Assembly: GCA_046327755.1 (NCBI GenBank)
Contig: JAXLXW010000006.1
Location: 186,001 to 250,000, forward strand
Length of the DNA stretch: 64,000 nt
Source of the DNA: SCN-70-22 sp046327755
Lineage (GTDB): Bacteria > Gemmatimonadota > Gemmatimonadetes > Gemmatimonadales > Gemmatimonadaceae
Direction: 5' to 3'
Position numbers and translations under genes: made by a program. Of this stretch, positions 57,843-64,000 are shown one piece after another. Every line of letters starts with the position of its first letter. Positions within the stretch are counted from its first letter, which is position 1. Below the pieces are notes generated by a model. That model did not search any database. It was not told where the DNA came from and was given only the letters and a program-made list of their open reading frames with translations.

Positions 57843-60185
57843 ATGACACCGAGGCGAACGAGAGCGGACATGGCGGGACAGCGCAGGTGGATCCTCGCGG
57901 GCGTGATGGCGCTCGCGGCGTCGGAGGCGATTGCGTGGCGCGGGCGTACGGTCGACGAGCAGCGGCTGCGGGTGCCGGGGCTCACCGCTCCCGTGGAGGT
58001 GCGGCGCGATCGCTGGGGCGTCCCGCACATCTACGCGAAGAACACCGCTGACCTCTTCTTCGCCCAGGGGTTCGTCGCGGCGCAGGATCGCCTCTTCCAG
58101 ATGGAGATGTGGCGGCGTGCGGGTGAAGGACGGCTCGCCGAGGTGCTCGGCCCGGCCGCCGTGGAGCGCGACCGCTTCGCGCGCACCTTCCGCTATCGCG
58201 GCGACATGGCGAAGGAGTGGGCCGCATATGCGCCCGACGCCAAGGCGATCGTCACCGCCTTCGTGCGCGGCGTGAATGCCTACATCGCGATGGCAGGCGA
58301 CTCGCTCCCTCCCGAGTTCGCCCTCCTCGGCTTCCGCCCGGAACCGTGGACCCCCGAGGTCCCGCTGGCCCGGGCGACAGGGCTCTCCGGTGTTTCCAAC
58401 GCCTCGTCCGAGGTGCTGCGCGCCGAACTCGTCGCCAAGCTCGGCGCCGCGCGCGTCGACGCGTTGCTCCCGGCGGACCCGGCGCGCACGCTCGACCCGG
58501 TGAGCGGGCTCGACCTCTCGGGAATCAGCGCTGCCTCGTTAGGGGGATTCGGGTCGGCCTTCGCCGACGTCGCCTACAACCGCATCGAGGGGTCGAACAA
58601 CTGGACGGTGAGCGGTCGCAAGACAGCGACGGGAAAGCCGATCCTCGCCAACGATCCGCATCGCGTCATCACGAACCCCGCGGTGCGCTACCTGACGCAC
58701 CTCGTCGCCCCGGGATGGAACGTGATCGGGGCCGGGGAGCCGGCGTCGCCGGGGGTCTCGATCGGGCACAACGATCGCATCGCCTTCGGGCTTACCGTGG
58801 TGGGAATGGATCAGCAGGACGTGTACGTGGAGACGCTCGGCGCGTGCCCGGCTGCCGCGGGTTCCCTCGACTGCTATCGCCACAACGGCCGCTGGCGCCC
58901 GATTGAAACGCACCGCGAAACGATCCGCATCAAGGGCGAGACGCCGCGCACGGTCACGCTCCGCTTCACCGTCCACGGCCCGCTCCTCTCCGTCGACAGC
59001 ACCCGCAAGCGCGGCATCGCCCTTCGCTCGATCCATACCGAACCGGGCACCGCCTCGTATCTCGCCTCGCTCTCGCTCGATCGCGCCCGCAATTGGGATG
59101 AGTTCCAGCAGGCGATGACTCGCTGGCTCATGCCAAGCGAGAACATGATCTACGCCGATGTCGACGGAAACATCGGCTGGGTCGCCGGCGGCATCATGCC
59201 CAGGCGCACATGGAGCGGGCTCCTCCCCGTTCCCGGCGACGGGTCGCACGAGTGGAACGGCTTCGTCCCCGGGATGGAACTCCCGCGTGCCTTCAATCCC
59301 GCCGACGGCTTCATCGCCACGGCGAACCACAACATCCTCCCCCCCGGCTATCCCGTCCCGCTCTCCTACGAGTGGGCCTCACGCTATCGCATCGACCGCG
59401 TGCAGGAAGTGCTGCGACAGCCGCGCCTCTTCTCCATCGACGACTTCCGCCAGCTGCAGCACGACGACCGTTCCAAGCTCGCCGAGGCGCTCGTCCCGCA
59501 CCTCATCGACGCCGCCAGGCGACAGGGGGCCGATGCGCGCCCCGAGCTGCGCCTCCTTGCCGAGTGGAACCTCCACATGTCGCGCGACCAGGTGGCTCCC
59601 ACGCTCTTCTCGGCGTGGGCCCCGGCCGTGTATCGACGTGCGATCACGCGCGCCCTCGCCGACGCCCCAGACGTTGCCCGCACGCTCGCCGTGCGCGCCG
59701 AGTACGAGTGGCTGGAGGGCGTCCTCGCGCAGCCTGGCAGCGCGGCGACCGACTCGCTCCTGCTCGGCGCACTCGACGATGCCACCGCGGACCTCACTCG
59801 CCGCTTCGGTGCCGATCGTGCCAAGTGGCGCTACGGCGACATTCACCAGGCGATCTTCCGCCACCCGCTCACCGCGAAGTACGACCTCCCGCCGGCGTCC
59901 CGCGGTGGCGATGCCAACACCGTGTATGCCACCGGCGGGCGCGACTACAAGCAGAACGCCGGCGCCTCGTTCCGCGAGATCATCGACCTCGCCAACTTCG
60001 ATCGTTCGGTCGTCACCAACGTCCCCGGCCAATCGGCCGACCCGCGCAGCCGCCACTACGGTGACCTGCTCCCGCTGTGGGCCAGGGATGAGTATTTCCC
60101 CCTGGTCTACTCCCGCGACCGCGTGGAACAGGAAACCGAGCAACTCCTCTGGCTCGAACCGAAGCCCTCGAAGCGGTCGCCCTGA
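57843..60185 (+). CDS. Penicillin acylase-family Ntn-hydrolase (secreted)
   Basis: This 780-residue precursor is of the penicillin amidase/acylated-homoserine-lactone acylase family, which cleaves amide bonds of acylated substrates. A signal anchor is at the N-terminus (ILAGVMALAASEAIA). Autoprocessing at a Gly-Ser junction gives the small and large chains: the nucleophile is Ser251 in RIEGSNNWTVSG. Further family blocks are PILANDPHRVI, FGLTVVGMDQQDVYVE and SHEWNGFVPG. The substrate could be an antibiotic or a quorum signal; no AHL genes are here. ATG at 57843; a later ATG at 57870 remains possible. It is encoded alone, followed by a hairpin and a repeat array. Confidence 0.9.
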   Translation: MTPRRTRADMAGQRRWILAGVMALAASEAIAWRGRTVDEQRLRVPGLTAPVEVRRDRWGVPHIYAKNTADLFFAQGFVAAQDRLFQMEMWRRAGEGRLAEVLGPAAVERDRFARTFRYRGDMAKEWAAYAPDAKAIVTAFVRGVNAYIAMAGDSLPPEFALLGFRPEPWTPEVPLARATGLSGVSNASSEVLRAELVAKLGAARVDALLPADPARTLDPVSGLDLSGISAASLGGFGSAFADVAYNRIEGSNNWTVSGRKTATGKPILANDPHRVITNPAVRYLTHLVAPGWNVIGAGEPASPGVSIGHNDRIAFGLTVVGMDQQDVYVETLGACPAAAGSLDCYRHNGRWRPIETHRETIRIKGETPRTVTLRFTVHGPLLSVDSTRKRGIALRSIHTEPGTASYLASLSLDRARNWDEFQQAMTRWLMPSENMIYADVDGNIGWVAGGIMPRRTWSGLLPVPGDGSHEWNGFVPGMELPRAFNPADGFIATANHNILPPGYPVPLSYEWASRYRIDRVQEVLRQPRLFSIDDFRQLQHDDRSKLAEALVPHLIDAARRQGADARPELRLLAEWNLHMSRDQVAPTLFSAWAPAVYRRAITRALADAPDVARTLAVRAEYEWLEGVLAQPGSAATDSLLLGALDDATADLTRRFGADRAKWRYGDIHQAIFRHPLTAKYDLPPASRGGDANTVYATGGRDYKQNAGASFREIIDLANFDRSVVTNVPGQSADPRSRHYGDLLPLWARDEYFPLVYSRDRVEQETEQLLWLEPKPSKRSP

Positions 60186-60202
60186 CGACGCCCCGCGTCG
60201 TC
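60184..60202. terminator. Hairpin overlapping the acylase stop codon
   Basis: GACGACGC (60184-60191) and GCGTCGTC (60195-60202) pair perfectly around CCC, starting on the last bases of the TGA stop. No T-run follows, so termination is uncertain. Confidence 0.4.
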
Positions 60203-60204
60203 AC

Positions 60205-60225
60205 TCCCGTCTCCCGTCTCCCGTC
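60205..60225 (-). repeat. Inverted GACGGGA array (3 units) before the RidA gene
   Basis: Three TCCCGTC units on the plus strand lie 28 bases before the RidA start, in the orientation used before other genes (53303, 63830). Confidence 0.8.
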
Positions 60226-60253
60226 CGTCTTCTCTCTCGCCCCCACTGGCTCC

Positions 60254-60745
60254 ATGAATCGCCCACTCGCAATGCTCACCCTGTTCGCCGTCATCGCCCT
60301 CGCCGCCTGCTCGCAGGCCAAGCCGACCCCGGCCCCCGCGCCGGCCAACACGTCGACGACGGAGAACGGCGTCACCTGGCACACGCCGTACGGCAAGCCG
60401 ACGCGCCCCTTCTCCCCCGCCGTGCAGGTTGGGAACCTCCTCTTCCTGGCCGGGCAGGTCGGGACCTCGGCCAACGCGCAGGGGGGTGTCGTCCCCGGCG
60501 GCATCCAGGCCGAGACGCGGCAAACCATGCTGAACATCAAGGACGTGCTGGAGAAGAGCGGGTCGTCGCTCGACCGCGTGGTGAAGTGCACCGTCTTCAT
60601 GGCCGACATGCGCGAGTGGGACGCGATGAACGAGGTCTACGCGACCTTCTTCCCGCGCAACAAGCCGGCGAGGAGCGCGTTCGGTGCCAACGGGCTCGCG
60701 CTCAGCGCCCGCGTGGAGATCGAGTGCATCGCGGCGGTGCCGTGA
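60254..60745 (+). CDS. RidA-family protein exported as a lipoprotein
   Basis: This 163-residue protein consists of a lipoprotein signal (MLTLFAVIALAAC, lipobox), a short Pro/Ala/Thr linker and a RidA/YjgF domain. The domain has LLFLAGQVGT, the VEIECIAAVP C-terminus with the conserved Arg (SARVEIE), and RTMLNIKDVLEKSGSSL-like central helix. RidA proteins deaminate reactive enamines/imines in the cytosol; an exported, lipid-anchored member is unusual. The stop overlaps the next gene's GTG as GTGA, or the next gene starts at the ATG 15 bases on. Good ATG and start context. Confidence 0.85.
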   Translation: MNRPLAMLTLFAVIALAACSQAKPTPAPAPANTSTTENGVTWHTPYGKPTRPFSPAVQVGNLLFLAGQVGTSANAQGGVVPGGIQAETRQTMLNIKDVLEKSGSSLDRVVKCTVFMADMREWDAMNEVYATFFPRNKPARSAFGANGLALSARVEIECIAAVP

Positions 60746-60759
60746 GCACGGGACGTCGC

Positions 60760-61800
60760 ATGCGCGCGTTGCACCTCACGACGGTGGCGGCGCTCGCCCT
60801 GGGCGCCGCCCTCGCGGGCGCGCCGGCGCCCGCTGCGGCGCAGGGAGGCACCGCCCCGCGGAACGCGGCCCGGGGCAAGGTCGATACGCTCACCTTCTGG
60901 TCCCAGGCGTTAGGCACGCGCAAGCGCGCCCTGGTCTGGCTCCCGCCCAGCTACGGCACTGAGCCGGCGCGGCGCTACCCGTCGGTCTACTACCTCCACG
61001 GCATGTGGGGGAGCGAGATCGACTGGACGTCGCAGGGCAGGCTCGACATCACGCTCGACTCGATGGTGGCCGCCGGGCTCCCGGAGATGATCGTCGTGAT
61101 GCCCGACGGCGACGACGGCTGGTACTCCACGTGGAACCGCCTCCTCGACATCTCGGTGTGCAAGGCGTCGTTCAAGCCGCGCCCCGGCGATGACACGGAG
61201 GCCACCTACTGCGTCCCCTGGCCGCACTACGACGACTACATCGCGCACGACCTCGTCTCGACCATCGACGCCCGGTACCGCACCGTGGCCGCGCGCGCGC
61301 AGCGCGCCATCGCGGGCTTGAGCATGGGGGGCTTCGGCGCGCTGTCGATGGCGTTGCAGTATCCCGACGTCTTCCGCGCCGCGGCGTCGCACTCCGGCGT
61401 CGTCTCGCCGATGTACAATGGTTCCCACCCGTTCGACGGCACACCGAGCTACGCGGCCACCGATTCCGCCATCAAGGCAAGCTGGGGCGATCGCTTCTGG
61501 CCCATCGTGGGGCCGGTCTTCGGCAACGACATCGCGGGGTGGCAGGCGCGCGACCCCTTCCGCCGGGTGCAACAGCTGCTGGCGACCAACCCGTCGCTCG
61601 TCCCCGCCATCTTCCTCGACTGCGGGACCGAGGACGGCCTCGTGGACCAGAACCGCGCGCTGCGCGCCGAACTCACGCGCGTCGGGCGTCCTCCGCAGTA
61701 CGCCGAGTGGCCGGGGCAGCACGACTGGCCGTACTGGCGTGTGCACGCGCGAGAGAGCCTGGCCTGGTTGGCGCAGCAGGTCACGCGCAAGGAGCGCTGA
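60760..61800 (+). CDS. Secreted esterase (esterase D/antigen 85-like)
   Basis: This 346-residue protein has a signal peptide (LTTVAALALGAALAGAPAPAAAQ) and an alpha/beta-hydrolase domain of the esterase D (COG0627/COG2382-like) type. The nucleophile elbow is GLSMGG with Ser188 after AIA. The oxyanion-side segment YPSVYYLHGMWGSEIDW and the acid region DCGTEDGLV, plus the final GQHDWPYW histidine, complete the triad. The ATG at 60760 is preferred; a GTG at 60742 overlaps the RidA stop. The close overlap suggests cotranscription. It would hydrolyse carboxylic esters outside the cytoplasm. Confidence 0.83.
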   Translation: MRALHLTTVAALALGAALAGAPAPAAAQGGTAPRNAARGKVDTLTFWSQALGTRKRALVWLPPSYGTEPARRYPSVYYLHGMWGSEIDWTSQGRLDITLDSMVAAGLPEMIVVMPDGDDGWYSTWNRLLDISVCKASFKPRPGDDTEATYCVPWPHYDDYIAHDLVSTIDARYRTVAARAQRAIAGLSMGGFGALSMALQYPDVFRAAASHSGVVSPMYNGSHPFDGTPSYAATDSAIKASWGDRFWPIVGPVFGNDIAGWQARDPFRRVQQLLATNPSLVPAIFLDCGTEDGLVDQNRALRAELTRVGRPPQYAEWPGQHDWPYWRVHARESLAWLAQQVTRKER

Positions 61801-62043
61801 GCGCAGGCCCCAGCTGGAGCGCGCGATGGCACGAATGTCGCCACGTGGTGTGAGACGTGGCTGCCTGACGACTGTCGAGCCTTCTCCCGCGGCGGTTCGA
61901 CGCCCGTAGGGTGACGCAGAGTGCGACACACCATGTCGCGTTTCGCGTCACCTGCCGCCGCGCTCACACGCATGGCGTGACGCACATCGCAACCGTGCGA
62001 TGCTGCGCTGTCGCACTCCCGGTTCGCGGGGTAGGTTCCAGAC
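61801..62043. other. Spacer between the esterase and the membrane protein gene
   Basis: No gene is supported. GACGCA and GTGACGC words recur, and CACGTGGTGTGAGACGTGG forms a weak inverted repeat. I do not see a clear promoter. Confidence 0.35.
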
Positions 62044-62586
62044 ATGCCTCCGTTCTTCCCCCAGGTCACCGGCACCTTCCGGCTCGAGGAGCCGCCGGCA
62101 TTCCGCCGTTTCTCGATGTCGGTCATCGAGATGGGGCTGGTGACGGGCGTGGTGCTTCGCCTGTTCTGGGCGGTGGTGCTCACGCAGGGGCCTAACGATT
62201 CGCTGGTCTTCGCCGGCCTGATGTTCGCCCTGCGTCTCGTCATGCTCTTCGCGATGGCGGCGTTGCACCTGGGGAACTTCACGCTGCGCCACTGGCTCTG
62301 GCGTGCCCCGCTCTTTGCGGTGATCGAGGCGGCCGCCGAGTCGCTGACCTCGCTCGCCCTCATCGCGCTGCACCGCGAACCCATCGGCTCGGCGCGCGCC
62401 ACCTACGCCGACTGGCCAGGGATGGCCACCTCCACGCTCTTCTGGCGCGTCGCCGCGGTGGCGGCCTTCGCCCTCGTCCTCGCCGGCGTCGTCCAGCTCG
62501 TCCGCACGCAGCTGGTCAAGCGCGCACACCGCGGCCATACCCTGGATGCGGTGCATCACGAGGCGACGCATCCACAGCAGCCATAG
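62044..62586 (+). CDS. Membrane protein of unknown function
   Basis: This 180-residue protein has four hydrophobic segments: IEMGLVTGVVLRLFWAVVL, LMFALRLVMLFAMAAL, APLFAVIEAAAESLTSLALIAL and WRVAAVAAFALVLAGVVQLV. The N-terminal 25 residues are Pro/Phe-rich and the C-terminal tail is basic with histidines. I do not recognise a family. The ATG at 62044 has no clear ribosome binding site. CCT-AAC (Pro-Asn) in it is one instance of the CCTAACG motif. It precedes an array of octamer repeats. Confidence 0.6.
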   Translation: MPPFFPQVTGTFRLEEPPAFRRFSMSVIEMGLVTGVVLRLFWAVVLTQGPNDSLVFAGLMFALRLVMLFAMAALHLGNFTLRHWLWRAPLFAVIEAAAESLTSLALIALHREPIGSARATYADWPGMATSTLFWRVAAVAAFALVLAGVVQLVRTQLVKRAHRGHTLDAVHHEATHPQQP

Positions 62587-62589
62587 CGC

Positions 62590-62637
62590 AAGACGAGAAG
62601 ACGAGAAGACGAGAGGACGAGAGGACGAGAGGACGAG
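62590..62637 (+). repeat. Octamer tandem array (6 units) after the membrane protein gene
   Basis: Six 8-base units: AAGACGAG three times, then AGGACGAG three times. They begin four bases after the stop codon. A terminator follows, then the inverted partner at 62721-62748. Confidence 0.85.
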
Positions 62638-62644
62638 AACACGT

Positions 62645-62685
62645 CCCTCGGGCGCGACACCGGCGCTCGAGGGTTTTCCTTTTCC
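62645..62685 (+). terminator. Terminator between the two octamer arrays
   Basis: CCCTCGGGCGC (62645-62655) pairs with GCGCTCGAGGG (62663-62673) with one mismatch. TTTTCCTTTTCC follows. Confidence 0.8.
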
Positions 62686-62720
62686 CGGCGAGTCATAGCT
62701 TCCCGAAGGTCGCATCGCGT

Positions 62721-62748
62721 CTTCTCGTCCTCTCGTCCTCTCGTCTTC
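62721..62748 (-). repeat. Inverted octamer array before the aldo/keto reductase gene
   Basis: CTTCTCGT, CCTCTCGT and CCTCTCGT units end one base before the ATG at 62750. They are the reverse complement of the array at 62590-62637. No Shine-Dalgarno sequence is left in the leader. Confidence 0.85.
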
Positions 62749-62749
62749 C

Positions 62750-63769
62750 ATGCTCTACTCAAGGTTGGGCTCCACGGGTCTCGTCGTCTCCCGCATCGCC
62801 CTTGGCTGCATGAGCTACGGCAGCCGTCAGTGGAGGAATTGGGTCCTCGAGGAGGACGAGGCGCAGCCGTTCTTTCGGCGTGCGGTCGAACTCGGGATCA
62901 ACTTCTTCGACACGGCAGACGTCTACTCGCTTGGCGTGAGCGAGGAGATCACGGGACGGGCGCTGCGCGAGTACGCGCGGCTCGACGAAGTCGTCATCGC
63001 GACCAAGGTGCGCCTCAAGATGGGGGACGGTCCCAACCGCATAGGACTCTCCCGCAAGCACATCGTCCAGTCGTGCGAGGCCTCGCTGCGCCGGCTTGGC
63101 GTCGAGCGCATCGACCTGTACCAGATTCACCGCCACCACGCCGAGACGCCGGTGGAGGAGACGCTCGCCGCGCTCGACCAGCTGGTGCGGCAGGGGAAGG
63201 TCCTCTACCTCGGTGCCAGCTCGATGTACGCGTGGCAGCTGATGAAGGCGCTATCGATCTCCGAGCGAAACGGGTGGGCGAAGTTCGTCAGCATGCAGAA
63301 CCACTACAACCTCGTCTACCGCGAGGAGGAGCGAGAGATGATCCCGCTCTGCCAGGACCAGGGGCTGGGGGTGATCCCGTGGTCGCCGCTGGCGCGCGGC
63401 TTGTTAGGCGGGAAGCGGCAACGCGGCGCGCACGGGATGTCGCTGCGCGACGACGGCGACGGTGTGCTCGCCGACCAGTTGTACGATCATCCCGCCGACT
63501 GGGACGTCGTCGACGCGACGGTCCGCGTGGCCGACCGTCGTGGCGTCCAACCGGCACAGGTCGCCCTCGCCTGGCTCCTCTCCCGCCCGGCGGTGACCGC
63601 GCCGATCGTCGGGACGACGAAGCTCGAACAGCTCGAGGCCGCTGTCGCCGCGGTCGACCTGCAGCTCACCCCCGAGGAGTGCGCCGAACTGGAAGCCCCC
63701 TACCAGCCGCACCCCGTACGCGGGTGGCTGGACGGGGGATTGGTCCTCACCGCGCAGAAGCACCGCTAG
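62750..63769 (+). CDS. Aldo/keto reductase
   Basis: This 339-residue NADPH-dependent oxidoreductase has the AKR (alpha/beta)8 pattern. The catalytic tetrad is complete: Asp and Tyr in FFDTADVYSLG, Lys in VIATKVRL, and His in YQIHRHH. The coenzyme site includes QNHYNLVYREEEREMIPLC and the SPLARGLLGG loop, then PIVGTTKLEQLEAAVAAVDL. It resembles the YajO/YhdN or L-glyceraldehyde-type group. The substrate is a carbonyl compound, not identifiable. It starts immediately after the octamer array and ends with the GACGGGA unit (stop TAG is part of it). Cytoplasmic. Confidence 0.9.
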   Translation: MLYSRLGSTGLVVSRIALGCMSYGSRQWRNWVLEEDEAQPFFRRAVELGINFFDTADVYSLGVSEEITGRALREYARLDEVVIATKVRLKMGDGPNRIGLSRKHIVQSCEASLRRLGVERIDLYQIHRHHAETPVEETLAALDQLVRQGKVLYLGASSMYAWQLMKALSISERNGWAKFVSMQNHYNLVYREEEREMIPLCQDQGLGVIPWSPLARGLLGGKRQRGAHGMSLRDDGDGVLADQLYDHPADWDVVDATVRVADRRGVQPAQVALAWLLSRPAVTAPIVGTTKLEQLEAAVAAVDLQLTPEECAELEAPYQPHPVRGWLDGGLVLTAQKHR

Positions 63770-63825
63770 ACGGGAGAACGCTCCCGCGCACATTGAAGCA
63801 GCCGCGAGCGGCGCATGCGCCGCTC
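63769..63825 (+). terminator. Hairpins after the aldo/keto reductase gene
   Basis: A single GACGGGA unit (63769-63775) starts on the stop codon and pairs as GGGAG/CTCCC around AACG. A perfect 20-base palindrome follows at 63806-63825. No T-run is present, so termination is moderately supported. Confidence 0.5.
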
Positions 63826-63829
63826 ACAC

Positions 63830-63864
63830 TCCCGTCTCCCGTCTCCCGTCTCCCGTCTCCCGTC
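63830..63864 (-). repeat. Inverted GACGGGA array (5 units) directly before a start codon
   Basis: Five perfect TCCCGTC units (35 bases) end one base before the ATG at 63866. This is the longest array in the window and leaves no room for a Shine-Dalgarno sequence. Confidence 0.9.
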
Positions 63865-63865
63865 C

Positions 63866-64000
63866 ATGCAGCATCGCCTCGTCCTCGCCGCCCTCGCCTT
63901 GAGCGCCGTCGCCGCGCCCGCGCAAGAGCGCCCCTTCGGCACGCTCCGCGACCAGGCCGCAACCCAGCAGCGCTGGCTCGAACAGCGCATGACCACCGTC
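63866..64000 (+). CDS. Secreted protein, N-terminal fragment (possibly Xaa-Pro peptidase-like)
   Basis: Forty-five codons are visible before the window ends. A signal peptide (RLVLAALALSAVAAPAQ) is followed by ERPFGTLRDQAATQQRWLEQRM. This opening resembles M24/Xaa-Pro aminopeptidase-type proteins with a leader, but the fragment is too short to be sure. The 35-base TCCCGTC array lies directly before the ATG. Confidence 0.45.
   Translation, partial: MQHRLVLAALALSAVAAPAQERPFGTLRDQAATQQRWLEQRMTTV

Noticed and set aside
59158..60759. N-terminal extension of the esterase open frame (880 codons)
   Set aside because: The first 530 codons overlap the acylase and RidA genes and are Ser/Arg/Pro-rich. 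The real esterase starts at its signal peptide near 60760.
1..64000. Insertion sequence, prophage or integrated plasmid
   Set aside because: No transposase, integrase, phage or replication gene was found in any frame.

Overview
The window is 64 kb of high-GC DNA, densely packed with genes on both strands and with almost no rRNA/tRNA content (one tRNA-Asn). I see no transposase, phage or plasmid gene, so it reads as ordinary chromosome. The gene set points to a Gram-negative soil bacterium of the Gemmatimonadota type (Gemmatimonas/Gemmatirosa-like; inference). It has TonB and Omp85-like outer-membrane proteins, an RND tripartite pump, many lipoproteins and secreted hydrolases, a transmembrane Ser/Thr kinase, Ig-like-domain lipoproteins, and no Actinobacterial cell-envelope genes apart from PimA/PimB-like glycosyltransferases.

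Layout. 1-5.3 kb: the start of an unrecognised gene, tRNA-Asn, a PAS histidine kinase divergent from a secreted amidohydrolase, and a DUF4403 lipoprotein facing a multicopper oxidase. 5.4-13.5 kb: multicopper oxidase and a second amidohydrolase, then a metal block (Fur-family regulator translationally coupled to a ZIP transporter, then a ChaN-like lipoprotein), then SixA phosphatase and a CHAD-CYTH protein. 13.5-20 kb: a PimB-type glycosyltransferase converging on a leftward run of sigma-54 activator, HtrB/PatA-like acyltransferase, MFS carrier and PimA-type glycosyltransferase. 20-28.4 kb: TonB receptor, ATP-grasp enzyme, Ser/Thr kinase, DUF3052 protein, and a type IV pilin with a sigma-54-like promoter. 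28.9-35.7 kb: an efflux operon (TetR, TolC, adaptor, RND pump). 35.9-45.4 kb: lipoprotein, DedA, response regulator, an EamA/ABC-2 exporter cluster, a DUF2157-like membrane protein, a large Omp85-like barrel protein, and MscL with a zinc ribbon. 45.5-50.3 kb: DUF2721, PhzF, a GT-C membrane glycosyltransferase, and P5C dehydrogenase (leftward). 50.5-64 kb: a metallopeptidase lipoprotein, endonuclease IV, an alpha/beta hydrolase, a histone-like SWIB protein, signal peptidase I, penicillin acylase, RidA lipoprotein plus esterase, an unknown membrane protein, an aldo/keto reductase, and the start of a secreted protein.

The most unusual signals are not genes. (1) The 7-mer CGTTAGG/CCTAACG recurs about 26 times, and almost every in-frame TTA codon I could find sits in it. 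(2) Tandem arrays of GACGGGA (7-mer) and of an 8-mer sit right after stop codons and, inverted, right before start codons, bracketing terminators. (3) A cluster of CCTAGG-centred palindromes lies upstream of a Lys/Ala-tailed SWIB protein. (4) Two CCGTGA-N4-TCACGG inverted repeats lie in front of the sigma-54 activator. The PimA/PimB/PatA-like set also suggests an unstudied glycophospholipid pathway.

All assignments are by eye from translated sequence and family knowledge; no searches were run.
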